A stretch of DNA of 64,000 bases, taken from positions 248,001 through 312,000 of the forward strand of contig NZ_CABVIY010000005.1 in NCBI RefSeq assembly GCF_902498195.1. The letters run 5' to 3'. Under the pieces are notes generated by a model. The model did not search any database and was not told where the DNA came from. It saw only the letters and a list, made by a program, of their open reading frames with translations. This document shows positions 7,955 through 16,857 of the stretch, one piece after another. The stretch comes from Pseudomonas fluorescens (GTDB taxonomy: Bacteria > Pseudomonadota > Gammaproteobacteria > Pseudomonadales > Pseudomonadaceae). Each line of letters starts with the position of its first letter. Position 1 is the first letter of the stretch. A program made the translations under genes and the position numbers.

Positions 7955-10900
7955 ATGGCTACCACCACCCTTGGGGTCAAACTTGATGACCCGACCCGCG
8001 AACGCCTCAAGGCTGCCGCGACCTCGATTGATCGCACGCCGCACTGGCTGATCAAGCAGGCAATTTTTAATTACCTGGAAAAACTCGAGGGTGGTGCAAC
8101 CCTGACCGAGCTGAACGGTTTGACCACCAGGGACGCTGACGACGCCGGCGAAGTCCATGCCGATCACGCGCACCAGTGCTTCCTCGAATTCGCCGAAAGC
8201 ATCCTCCCGCAATCGGTATTGCGCGCCTCGATCACAGCCGCCTACCGTCGCCCGGAACCTGAAGTGGTGCCGATGCTGATCGAGCAGGCCCGCCTGCCGG
8301 CGCCAATGGCTGAAGCCACCAACAAGCTGGCCGCTTCGATTGCCGAAAAACTGCGCAATCAGAAGAGTGCCGGTGGTCGTGCAGGCATCGTTCAGGGCCT
8401 GCTGCAGGAATTTTCCCTGTCGTCCCAGGAAGGCGTGGCGCTGATGTGCCTGGCCGAAGCGCTTTTGCGCATCCCGGACAAAGGCACCCGCGACGCACTG
8501 ATCCGCGACAAGATCAGCACCGGTAACTGGCAGCCGCACCTGGGCAACAGCCCGTCGCTGTTCGTCAACGCCGCGACCTGGGGGCTGCTGCTGACCGGCA
8601 AGCTGGTCTCGACGCACAACGAATCCGGCCTGACCTCGTCCCTGAGCCGCATCATCGGCAAAAGCGGCGAGCCGATGATCCGCAAGGGCGTCGACATGGC
8701 CATGCGCCTGATGGGCGAGCAGTTCGTTACCGGCGAAACCATCGCCGAAGCGCTGGCCAACGCCAGCAAGTTCGAAGCCAAGGGCTTCCGCTATTCCTAC
8801 GACATGCTCGGTGAAGCCGCGCTGACCGAACACGACGCGCAGAAGTACCTGGCCTCGTACGAACAAGCCATTCACTCGATCGGCAAAGCCTCCCACGGCC
8901 GTGGGATTTATGAAGGCCCGGGCATTTCGATCAAGCTGTCCGCCTTGCACCCGCGATACAGCCGCGCCCAGTACGAGCGCGTGATGGACGAGCTGTACCC
9001 GCGCCTGCTGTCGCTGACCTTGCTGGCCAAGCAATACGACATCGGCCTGAACATCGACGCCGAAGAAGCCGACCGCCTGGAACTGTCGCTGGATCTGCTG
9101 GAGCGCCTGTGCTTCGAGCCTCAGCTGACCGGCTGGAACGGCATCGGTTTCGTGATCCAGGCGTACCAGAAGCGTTGCCCGTACGTGATCGACTACGTGA
9201 TCGACCTGGCGCGCCGCAGCCGTCACCGCCTGATGATCCGCCTGGTGAAAGGCGCGTACTGGGACAGCGAAATCAAGCGCGCCCAGGTCGAAGGCCTGGA
9301 AGGCTACCCGGTCTATACCCGCAAGGTGTACACCGACGTTTCCTACATCGCTTGCGCGCGCAAGCTGCTGTCGGTGCCGGAAGTCATCTACCCGCAATTT
9401 GCCACGCACAACGCCCACACCCTGTCGGCCATTTACCACATCGCCGGTCAGAACTATTACCCGGGCCAATACGAGTTCCAGTGCCTGCACGGCATGGGCG
9501 AACCGCTGTACGAGCAAGTTGTCGGCAAGGTTTCCGAAGGCAAACTGAACCGTCCGTGCCGGGTCTACGCACCGGTCGGCACCCACGAAACCCTGCTGGC
9601 CTACCTGGTGCGTCGCCTGCTGGAAAACGGCGCGAACACCTCGTTCGTCAACCGCATTGCCGACCAGTCGATCTCGATCCAGGAGCTGGTAGCCGATCCG
9701 GTGGCCAGCATCGAGCAAATGGCCACCGTGGAAGGCGGCTTTGGCCTGCCGCACCCGCGCATCCCGTTGCCGCGTGATCTGTACGGTTCGGAACGCGCCA
9801 ACTCCAGCGGTATCGACATGGCCAACGAACATCGCCTGGCCTCCTTGTCCTGCGCCCTGCTGGCGACCGCGCACAACCACTGGAAAGCCGCGCCGATGCT
9901 CGGTTGCGCTTCCAGCAGCGAAACGCCGGCACCGGTGCTGAACCCGTCGGATCTGCGTGACGTGGTCGGCCATGTGCAGGAAGCCACCGTCGAAGACGTC
10001 GACAACGCCATTCAATGCGCCCTGAATGCCGCACCGATCTGGCAGGCCACCCCGCCCGCCGAACGTGCCGCGATCCTGGAACGTGCCGCCGACCTGATGG
10101 AAGGCGAGATCCAGCCGCTGATGGGCCTGCTGGCTCGCGAAGCCGGCAAGACCTTCGCCAACGCCATCGCCGAAGTGCGTGAAGCCGTGGACTTCCTGCG
10201 TTACTACGCCGTGCAGGCGCGCAACGACTTCACCAACGACGCCCATCGCCCACTGGGCCCGGTGGTGTGCATCAGCCCGTGGAACTTCCCGCTGGCAATC
10301 TTCAGCGGCCAGGTCGCCGCGGCACTGGCCGCCGGTAACCCGGTGCTGGCCAAGCCTGCCGAACAGACGCCACTGGTTGCTGCTCAAGCCGTGCGCTTGC
10401 TGCTCGAAGCCGGGATTCCGCAAGGCGTGCTGCAACTGCTGCCGGGCCGTGGCGAAACCGTCGGCGCCGGCCTGGTCGGCGATGATCGCGTCAAAGGCGT
10501 GATGTTCACCGGTTCCACCGAAGTCGCGCGCCTGCTGCAACGCAACATCGCCGGTCGCCTGGACAGCCAGGGCCGCCCGATTCCGCTGATCGCTGAAACC
10601 GGCGGCCAGAACGCGATGATCGTCGACTCTTCGGCGCTGACCGAACAAGTGGTCATCGACGTCGTCTCCTCGGCCTTCGACAGCGCCGGCCAGCGTTGCT
10701 CGGCACTGCGCGTACTGTGCTTGCAGGAAGATTCCGCCGACCGTGTCATCGAAATGCTCAAGGGCGCCATGGCTGAAAGCCGTCTCGGCAACCCTGAGCG
10801 GCTGTCCGTGGACATCGGCCCGGTGATCGACGCCGAAGCCAAGGCCGGCATCGAGAAGCACATCCAGGCCATGCGCGATAAAGGTCGCAGCGTGTACCAG

Positions 10901-11908
10901 GTGGCCATCGCCGATGCCGAAGAGGTCAAACGCGGCACCTTCGTGATGCCGACCCTGATCGAACTGGAAAGCTTCGACGAACTGCAACGGGAGATCTTCG
11001 GCCCGGTGCTGCACGTGGTGCGCTACAAGCGCAAGGACATCGATCAACTGATCGGCCAGATCAACGCTTCCGGCTACGGCCTGACGCTGGGCGTGCACAC
11101 CCGCATCGACGAGACCATCGCCAAGGTGATCGACAACGTCAACGCCGGTAACGTCTACGTCAACCGCAACATTGTCGGCGCCGTGGTCGGCGTACAGCCA
11201 TTCGGCGGCGAAGGCCTGTCGGGCACTGGTCCGAAAGCGGGTGGTCCGCTGTACCTGTACCGCCTGTTGTCGACCCGTCCTACCGATGCCATCGAACAAT
11301 CCTTCGCTCGCGGCGATGCTGCCGTCGCGCCGGACGTTCGCCTGCGCGATGCCATGAGCCAGCCGCTGACCGCCCTGAAAGCCTGGGCCGACAGCCACAA
11401 GTTCGCCGACCTGAGCACCCTGTGCGTCCAGTTCGCCGCGCAATCGCAAAGCGGCATCACCCGCCAACTGGCCGGCCCGACCGGCGAGCGCAACAGCTAT
11501 GCGATCCTGCCGCGCGAGCACGTACTGTGCCTGGCCGACGTCGAAGGCGACCTGCTGATCCAACTGGCGGCCGTGTTGGCGGTGGGCGGTTCGGCGGTGT
11601 GGCCGGAAACCGACCTGGGCAAGGCCTTGTTCGCACGCCTGCCGAAGGAACTTCAGGCGCGCATCAAGCTGGTTTCCGACTGGAACAAGGACGAGGTGGT
11701 GTTTGATGCGGTTCTGCATCATGGCCATTCCGACCAGTTGCGTGCGGTCTGCCAGCAAGTGGCCAAGCGTGCCGGAGCCATTGTGGGTGTTCAGGGCCTG
11801 TCCCAGGGCGAGTCCAACATTGCGCTGGAACGTCTGGTGATCGAGCGTGCGTTGAGCGTCAACACGGCGGCGGCGGGTGGTAACGCCAGCTTGATGACCA
11901 TCGGCTAA
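7955..11908 (+). CDS. putA: Trifunctional PutA: transcriptional repressor, proline dehydrogenase, P5C dehydrogenase
   Basis: A 1317-residue enzyme that oxidises proline to glutamate in two steps and represses the put genes when proline is absent. Residues 1-50 form a ribbon-helix-helix DNA-binding domain (TTLGVKLDD, TPHWLIKQAIFNYLE). The FAD-dependent proline dehydrogenase barrel follows (about 85-560; LMIRLVKGAYWDSEIKRAQ, QFATHNAHT). The aldehyde dehydrogenase domain spans about 630-1120, with AETGGQN carrying the general base Glu and nucleophilic Cys915 in SAGQRCSALR. The last ~190 residues are the C-terminal lid of long PutAs. The ATG at 7955, with GAGGAT before it, was preferred to the upstream in-frame ATG at 7919. 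Confidence 0.97.
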   Translation: MATTTLGVKLDDPTRERLKAAATSIDRTPHWLIKQAIFNYLEKLEGGATLTELNGLTTRDADDAGEVHADHAHQCFLEFAESILPQSVLRASITAAYRRPEPEVVPMLIEQARLPAPMAEATNKLAASIAEKLRNQKSAGGRAGIVQGLLQEFSLSSQEGVALMCLAEALLRIPDKGTRDALIRDKISTGNWQPHLGNSPSLFVNAATWGLLLTGKLVSTHNESGLTSSLSRIIGKSGEPMIRKGVDMAMRLMGEQFVTGETIAEALANASKFEAKGFRYSYDMLGEAALTEHDAQKYLASYEQAIHSIGKASHGRGIYEGPGISIKLSALHPRYSRAQYERVMDELYPRLLSLTLLAKQYDIGLNIDAEEADRLELSLDLLERLCFEPQLTGWNGIGFVIQAYQKRCPYVIDYVIDLARRSRHRLMIRLVKGAYWDSEIKRAQVEGLEGYPVYTRKVYTDVSYIACARKLLSVPEVIYPQFATHNAHTLSAIYHIAGQNYYPGQYEFQCLHGMGEPLYEQVVGKVSEGKLNRPCRVYAPVGTHETLLAYLVRRLLENGANTSFVNRIADQSISIQELVADPVASIEQMATVEGGFGLPHPRIPLPRDLYGSERANSSGIDMANEHRLASLSCALLATAHNHWKAAPMLGCASSSETPAPVLNPSDLRDVVGHVQEATVEDVDNAIQCALNAAPIWQATPPAERAAILERAADLMEGEIQPLMGLLAREAGKTFANAIAEVREAVDFLRYYAVQARNDFTNDAHRPLGPVVCISPWNFPLAIFSGQVAAALAAGNPVLAKPAEQTPLVAAQAVRLLLEAGIPQGVLQLLPGRGETVGAGLVGDDRVKGVMFTGSTEVARLLQRNIAGRLDSQGRPIPLIAETGGQNAMIVDSSALTEQVVIDVVSSAFDSAGQRCSALRVLCLQEDSADRVIEMLKGAMAESRLGNPERLSVDIGPVIDAEAKAGIEKHIQAMRDKGRSVYQVAIADAEEVKRGTFVMPTLIELESFDELQREIFGPVLHVVRYKRKDIDQLIGQINASGYGLTLGVHTRIDETIAKVIDNVNAGNVYVNRNIVGAVVGVQPFGGEGLSGTGPKAGGPLYLYRLLSTRPTDAIEQSFARGDAAVAPDVRLRDAMSQPLTALKAWADSHKFADLSTLCVQFAAQSQSGITRQLAGPTGERNSYAILPREHVLCLADVEGDLLIQLAAVLAVGGSAVWPETDLGKALFARLPKELQARIKLVSDWNKDEVVFDAVLHHGHSDQLRAVCQQVAKRAGAIVGVQGLSQGESNIALERLVIERALSVNTAAAGGNASLMTIG

Positions 11909-11920
11909 ACCGCAGTAAGA

Positions 11921-11950
11921 CCGGGTAGCTGCAAGGGTTACCCGGCTTTA
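11921..11950 (+). terminator. Possible weak terminator after putA
   Basis: A 7-bp stem CCGGGTA/TACCCGG lies 12 bp after the putA stop and is followed by CTTTA only, so termination may be partial. The REP pair just downstream could support it. Confidence 0.45.
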
Positions 11951-11960
11951 GAAACAAAAT

Positions 11961-12039
11961 CAAAAGATCGCAGCCTTCGGCAGCTCCTACATTTGGAATG
12001 CATTTCCCTGTAGGAGCTGCCGAAGGCTGCGATCTTTTA
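11961..12039. repeat. REPIN, family A
   Basis: Inverted REP copies around a 20-bp spacer between putA and the acyl-CoA dehydrogenase gene. Both arms are nearly perfect family A copies. Confidence 0.92.
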
Positions 12040-12124
12040 CTTCTCCATCACCAAGATCAATCATCCTTTCAGCGCACCCTTCCCCAACCTAGACTCGGCC
12101 CATTCCAATAAAAGGTAGGCCGCC

Positions 12125-13927
12125 ATGTCCGAGACGTTGCTCAGTTCCCGCAATCTGGCTTTCGAGCTGTATGAAGTCCTCGATGCCGAGGGCCTGACCC
12201 AGCGTGAGCGTTTTGCCGAGCACAACCGCGAAACCTTCGATGCCGCCCTCGGCACCGCCCGCAGCATTGCCGAGAAGTTCTTCGCCCCGCACAACCGCAA
12301 GGGCGACGAGAACGAGCCGCGTTACGAGGACGGCCAGGCGATTCTGATTCCCGAAGTGAAACCAGCGGTGGATGCCTTCCTCGAAGCCGGTTTCCTCAAT
12401 GCCGCGCGCAGTTTCGACGCCGGTGGCATGCAGCTTCCTACACTGTTGTCCCAAGCCTGCTTCGCGCATTTTCAATCGGCCAATGCCGCCTCGACCTCCT
12501 ACCCGTTCCTGACCATGGGCGCGGCGAACCTGATCGAAAGCTTCGGCACTGAGGAGCAGAAACGCCGCTTCCTGCAACCGATGATCGACGGCCGCTTCTT
12601 CGGCACCATGGCCCTCACCGAGCCTCACGCCGGTTCATCCTTGTCGGATATTCGTACCCGCGCCGAGCCTGCATCCGACGGCACCTATCGCCTCAAGGGC
12701 AACAAGATCTTCATTTCCGGCGGCGATCACCCGCTGTCGGAAAACATCGTGCACATGGTCCTGGCCAAGCTCCCGGGTGCGCCGGCCGGGGTGAAAGGCA
12801 TTTCGCTGTTTATCGTGCCGAAGTTCCTGGTCAACGATGATGGCAGCCTGGGCCAGCGTAACGATGTGCTGCTGGCCGGCCTATTCCATAAGATGGGTTG
12901 GCGCGGCACCACCTCCACCGCGCTGAACTTCGGCGATAACGGGGAGTGTGTCGGTTATCTGGTGGGCAAGCCGCACCATGGCTTGAGCTACATGTTCCAG
13001 ATGATGAACGAGGCGCGGATCGGCGTCGGCATGGGTGCGGTGATGCTCGGTTACGCCGGTTATCTGTACTCGCTGGAGTACGCCCGTTTACGTCCGCAGG
13101 GTCGCGTCCCGGACAGCAAGGACCCGAACACCGCGCCGGTGGCGATCATCCAGCATGCCGACGTCAAGCGTATGCTGCTGACCCAGAAGGCGTACGTCGA
13201 AGGCTCGTTCGACCTGGGGCTGTACGCTGCACGGCTGTTCGACGACACCACCACCCTCGAATCCGAAGCCGAGCGTAAACAGGCCCACGAGCTGCTGGAT
13301 TTGCTGACGCCCATCGTCAAATCCTGGCCGTCGGAGTTCTGCCTGAAGGCCAACGAACTGGCGATCCAGATCCTTGGCGGCCACGGCTACACCCGCGAAT
13401 ACCCGGTGGAGCAGTACTACCGCGACAACCGCCTGAACCCGATTCATGAAGGCACCCACGGCATTCAGTCGCTGGACCTGCTGGGGCGCAAACTGGCGCA
13501 GAACGGTGGCGCCGGGCTCAAGCAGCTGATTCGCCTGATTGCCGACACCGCCGAGCGTGCCCAGGCCCACGAATCGCTGACCGCCTTGCGTGAGCCGCTG
13601 GAAAAACTGGTGGCGCGCCTGCAAGCCGTGACCCTTGGCCTGCTGACGGATCTGGCGCAGGGCAAGGTCAACAGCAGCCTGGCGAACTCGGCGTTGTACC
13701 TGAAAGTGTTCGGCCATACGGTAATCGGCTGGCGCTGGCTGGAACAGGCGATTCGTGCCGAGGAAGGGCTGGCCAAGGGCAATGCGGCGGATGTGAGCTT
13801 CTATAAAGGCAAGTTGCAGGCGGCGCGGTATTTCCTGACCTGGGAAATTCCGGGGTGTCACCATGAACTGGCGATACTCGAGGCGCGGGATGATGTGTGT
13901 CTGAACATGCAGGATGAGTGGTTCTGA
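12125..13927 (+). CDS. Acyl-CoA dehydrogenase, long (DmdC-like) type
   Basis: A 600-residue FAD flavoprotein predicted to introduce the alpha-beta double bond into an acyl-CoA. It has an N-terminal helical segment, then acyl-CoA dehydrogenase middle and C-terminal domains (MALTEPHAGSSLSDIRT; GGHGYTREYPVEQYYRDNR), with a likely catalytic Glu in IHEGTHGIQ. A C-terminal extension (about 470-600) is typical of the ~600-residue group that includes 3-methylmercaptopropionyl-CoA dehydrogenase DmdC. Many Pseudomonas members act on ordinary medium or long acyl-CoAs, so DmdC function should not be assumed. AAAGGTAGG precedes the ATG. It is monocistronic between two REP pairs. Confidence 0.88.
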   Translation: MSETLLSSRNLAFELYEVLDAEGLTQRERFAEHNRETFDAALGTARSIAEKFFAPHNRKGDENEPRYEDGQAILIPEVKPAVDAFLEAGFLNAARSFDAGGMQLPTLLSQACFAHFQSANAASTSYPFLTMGAANLIESFGTEEQKRRFLQPMIDGRFFGTMALTEPHAGSSLSDIRTRAEPASDGTYRLKGNKIFISGGDHPLSENIVHMVLAKLPGAPAGVKGISLFIVPKFLVNDDGSLGQRNDVLLAGLFHKMGWRGTTSTALNFGDNGECVGYLVGKPHHGLSYMFQMMNEARIGVGMGAVMLGYAGYLYSLEYARLRPQGRVPDSKDPNTAPVAIIQHADVKRMLLTQKAYVEGSFDLGLYAARLFDDTTTLESEAERKQAHELLDLLTPIVKSWPSEFCLKANELAIQILGGHGYTREYPVEQYYRDNRLNPIHEGTHGIQSLDLLGRKLAQNGGAGLKQLIRLIADTAERAQAHESLTALREPLEKLVARLQAVTLGLLTDLAQGKVNSSLANSALYLKVFGHTVIGWRWLEQAIRAEEGLAKGNAADVSFYKGKLQAARYFLTWEIPGCHHELAILEARDDVCLNMQDEWF

Positions 13928-13935
13928 CAGCCACT

Positions 13936-14010
13936 AAAAAGATCGCAGCCTGCGGCAGCTCCTACAAATGCGTTCCCCTGTAGGAGCTGCCGAAGGCTGC
14001 GATCTTTTGA
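13936..14010. repeat. REPIN, family A
   Basis: Inverted REP pair between the convergent acyl-CoA dehydrogenase gene and the chemoreceptor gene. One arm carries the variant CCTGCGGC in place of CCTTCGGC. Confidence 0.9.
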
Positions 14011-14017
14011 TCTTTAC

Positions 14018-15955
14018 TCAGCCCAACTTGAAACCACCCACCTGCCGCGCCAGATCATCCGCCAACCGCTGCAACGTCTGACAATCCTCCCGGCAAGCCC
14101 TGACCTCCCCCGCCGTCGCCCGCGCCAGATCGGAAATCCCCTGCACGTTACGGTTGATCTCCTCGGTCACCGCCGACTGCTCCTCCGTGGCCGTCGCGAC
14201 CTGATGGTTCATGTCGCTGATGCGCTCGACCTGTCCGGTAATCGCGGTCAATGACGCCCCGGTGCGCTGGCTTGACTCGACGCCGGTGCCTGTGGCCGCT
14301 TGCCCGGCGTGCATCGAAGACACCGCATTTTCCGCCCCCTGCTTGAGGCTGCCGATCATCTGCTGGATTTCATCGGTGGAAGCCTGCGTACGTCGCGCCA
14401 AGGTCCGGACTTCATCGGCGACTACCGCGAACCCACGGCCCATGTCCCCCGCCCTTGCCGCTTCGATGGCCGCGTTCAACGCCAACAGGTTGGTCTGCTC
14501 GGAAATGCCGCGAATCACCGCCAGCACCTGATCGATCGACGCCACCTGGTCGGCCAGTTCGCCGACGGCGCTGGCGGCGATACCGATTTCGCCGGACATG
14601 CTTTCGATATGGCGAATCGACCCGCCCACCACCTCCCGCGCCTGCATCGCCTCATCCCGAGCGCTCTGCGAAGCGAGCGCCGCGTTGCCGGCGTTCTGCG
14701 CAATTTCCTGCACGGTCAGGCCCATTTCATGGACGGCGGTGGCGACCATATCGGTCATTTCCTGCTGGCGGCCGGAGCGCTCGGCGGTGTTGTCCACCAC
14801 GTTTGCGACCTGGTTGACCGCCGTGCGCAGGCGCTCACTGGTGGTCAGCACGTCACCGATCATGTCGCGCTGGCTGTCGAGGAACCGATTGAAGCCGCGA
14901 GCCAGATCACCCAGCTCATCGGCTCGGCTGGCATCCAGCCGATGGGTCAAATCTCCACCACCGCTACCGATGGCTACCAGCGCGGCTGTTACCTGACGAA
15001 TCGGCCGCACCAGGCCACGGGCCAGCAACACCACCAGCAGCAGGCACACCAGTGCCACCGCCAGGCCGATGCCGCTGCTCATCCACATCGCTCGGCGCGA
15101 TTCGGCGTAGATCTGCGACTGCGGCACTTCGGCCACCAGGGTCCAGCCCAGATCCCTTAATGGCAGGCTCAGCGCCAGAAAATCTTCGTCATCGCGAACA
15201 AAGCGGCTGCTGGCGGCGGATGGTTGACCCATGACGCTTTGCGCCGCCGAAGCGCCAATCTGCTCGGCCAAGGTGCGCTTGCCACTGAATTGCGCCTCGG
15301 GATGCACCTGGATCAAACCATCGGAACGCACGAGATAGACCTTGCCGCGCTCGCCAAAGCTGAAGTTGTGAATCAGCCCCGAGAGTTCTTCCATGCTCAA
15401 CCCAAGGCCTGCGACACCCACGATTTTGCCGGCCTGCTCGACTTTGAGGTCGATAAACAGCGCCAATTTTCCGGTCGCGGTGTCATGGTCGATATTGAGG
15501 GTGCGCGGCTGGTTGCTGTCGAGAAATGCGTAGAACCAGGCGTCTTTGGGATTGGCACGGCTGAGGGTCCGGTCCAGGCCTTTTTCGGTGTAGTAGTGGC
15601 TTGAAGCCGTGCCGATCATCAGCGCGGTAAAGGCTTTGTGTTCGGCGCGGATGCCTTCCAGATACGCCACGAACGCAGCAGCTTGGGCACTGTTTTCGCC
15701 ACCGGCGAGCCAGTCGCGCACCATGCTGTTGCTGGCGATGTCCTTGGCGGCGGTGAGGGGTTGAACGAGGATGCGTTCGATGTCGTTGCGCATCGCTTCG
15801 ATGCTCGACGGCAATGCCTGCTCGACCAGATAGCGCTCGGCGAGGCGGTTGACCACCAGGGTATAAATGCCAACCACGATCAGCATGCTGACCAGCAGGG
15901 CGGTGCCCATGCTCAGGATCAACTGCCATTGAATACTGCGTCGCCAGAACTGCAT
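14018..15955 (-). CDS. Methyl-accepting chemotaxis protein with large periplasmic (Cache-like) sensor
   Basis: A 645-residue chemoreceptor. One membrane helix (about 12-35) precedes a ~250-residue periplasmic sensor of probable double-Cache type (DAWFYAFLDSNQ, GKVYLVRSDGLIQVHPEA). A second helix (about 285-310), a HAMP domain and the cytoplasmic signalling hairpin follow. The hairpin tip, which contacts CheA and CheW, contains EQTNLLALNAAIEAARAG. The ligand cannot be named. The ATG at 15955, with GGGGGTG upstream, gives a normal N-terminus; a longer frame from 16027 would run through the promoter. A TTGTATACAA palindrome lies 50 bp upstream. Confidence 0.92.
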   Translation of the reverse strand: MQFWRRSIQWQLILSMGTALLVSMLIVVGIYTLVVNRLAERYLVEQALPSSIEAMRNDIERILVQPLTAAKDIASNSMVRDWLAGGENSAQAAAFVAYLEGIRAEHKAFTALMIGTASSHYYTEKGLDRTLSRANPKDAWFYAFLDSNQPRTLNIDHDTATGKLALFIDLKVEQAGKIVGVAGLGLSMEELSGLIHNFSFGERGKVYLVRSDGLIQVHPEAQFSGKRTLAEQIGASAAQSVMGQPSAASSRFVRDDEDFLALSLPLRDLGWTLVAEVPQSQIYAESRRAMWMSSGIGLAVALVCLLLVVLLARGLVRPIRQVTAALVAIGSGGGDLTHRLDASRADELGDLARGFNRFLDSQRDMIGDVLTTSERLRTAVNQVANVVDNTAERSGRQQEMTDMVATAVHEMGLTVQEIAQNAGNAALASQSARDEAMQAREVVGGSIRHIESMSGEIGIAASAVGELADQVASIDQVLAVIRGISEQTNLLALNAAIEAARAGDMGRGFAVVADEVRTLARRTQASTDEIQQMIGSLKQGAENAVSSMHAGQAATGTGVESSQRTGASLTAITGQVERISDMNHQVATATEEQSAVTEEINRNVQGISDLARATAGEVRACREDCQTLQRLADDLARQVGGFKLG

Positions 15956-16005
15956 GGAGCACCCCCAAAGAATAAGAGGCTGAAACACTGCAACAGCCGT
16001 GCCGA

Positions 16006-16015
16006 TTGTATACAA
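16006..16015 (-). promoter_or_regulatory. TTGTATACAA palindrome before the chemoreceptor gene
   Basis: A perfect 10-bp palindrome, flanked by GATTGT/ACAATC half-sites, 51 bp upstream of the chemoreceptor ATG. The sequence resembles operators of FCD-type GntR regulators and also contains a -10-like TATACA. No GntR gene is in the window, so the role is inferred. Confidence 0.35.
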
Positions 16016-16055
16016 ACCAATCGACAATCTATTCTTTGGTTGTGCGCAAAGCCGA

Positions 16056-16355
16056 TCAGGCCTGATTGATCGTCTTGGAGATCACTTCAACCGTGGCGCT
16101 GACTTGCTCTTGGTAACGGTCGAGTTCGAGCTTGTGCTGCTTTTGCATTTCGATCTGCTGGGAACACAGATTCATCGCGGCCAGCACCAGCAGCCGGTCA
16201 CCGATCAATGCCGGGTACTTCTTTTTGGTCTCGGCCAGGGCAGCCTTCAACATCAATGCAGCGTCCAGCAGGGTTTGCTCTTCGCCGGCCGGTGCCTTGA
16301 TCGAATAGTCTTCCCCCAGGATCGAGACGACTTTTACCCCCGCGCCGTAACTCAT
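16056..16355 (-). CDS. zapA: Cell division protein ZapA
   Basis: A 99-residue FtsZ-ring stabiliser. The globular N-terminal half (VKVVSILGEDYSIKAPAGEE) and the long C-terminal coiled-coil helix (LVLAAMNLCSQQIEMQKQ onward) match ZapA in order and length. It overlaps the upstream gene by 4 nt (ATGA), so the two are translationally coupled. A chemoreceptor gene follows 100 bp downstream on the same strand. The 6S RNA gene often found next to zapA in gamma-proteobacteria is not in that gap. Confidence 0.94.
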   Translation of the reverse strand: MSYGAGVKVVSILGEDYSIKAPAGEEQTLLDAALMLKAALAETKKKYPALIGDRLLVLAAMNLCSQQIEMQKQHKLELDRYQEQVSATVEVISKTINQA

Positions 16356-16582
16356 GCGCTGACAGGGCCAGCGCTGACGCGTTCAACCAGGGCCTGGATA
16401 CGGGCCGCGGTGGCGCCTTGCTTCTCTTCCTGTTCCATCAGGCTCAGTTGCAGGCTTTCGTTTTCATCCTTGGCCTGGGCCAGTTCGGCGCTCAGGGCTT
16501 GGTTGGTGCCGAGCAGGGTCTGGTTCTGTTGCACCAGGTCGCTGACCAGCTGTTCCAATTGGCTTAGGGATGCTTCCAACAT
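16352..16582 (-). CDS. ZapB-like coiled-coil protein (TIGR02449 family)
   Basis: A 76-residue, almost wholly coiled-coil protein (LEQLVSDLVQQNQTLLG, LAQAKDENESLQLSLMEQ) of the TIGR02449 type. This protein is normally encoded directly before zapA in pseudomonads and resembles ZapB in build. A joint role with ZapA at the division site is inferred from position and fold. The ATG at 16582 was chosen because the upstream 26 codons (from 16660) are not like the family and lie in a non-coding-looking stretch. Confidence 0.85.
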   Translation of the reverse strand: MLEASLSQLEQLVSDLVQQNQTLLGTNQALSAELAQAKDENESLQLSLMEQEEKQGATAARIQALVERVSAGPVSA

Positions 16583-16857
16583 TGTGATTTTCCAGGCATT
16601 TTCAAAGGGCGCGTACGATAAAGAAAAGTCACCGTGGATGCCAGGGTTAAACAGGCGCAAGGCCTTGATTTTCCTGACGAGAGACCTTTCTCGCGAACTT
16701 TAAAGACTGTGATTGGCCGATCTGGTTCCTGCACTTCGTCGCCACAACGTTTTTGCGGCAAAGAGGCGCAGGGGCTCAAGACTTCCGCCCCATGACCGAT
16801 ATGTCCCTCATACGTCAGCCTCGGCACCCTTCAGGTGCGCTCTTTTCGGTAATCACC

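Noticed and set aside
7826..11758. 1310-codon open frame on the minus strand opposite putA
   Set aside because: A shadow of high-GC codon bias in putA. The protein has no recognisable motif and is full of low-complexity runs, while the plus strand encodes an unmistakable PutA.
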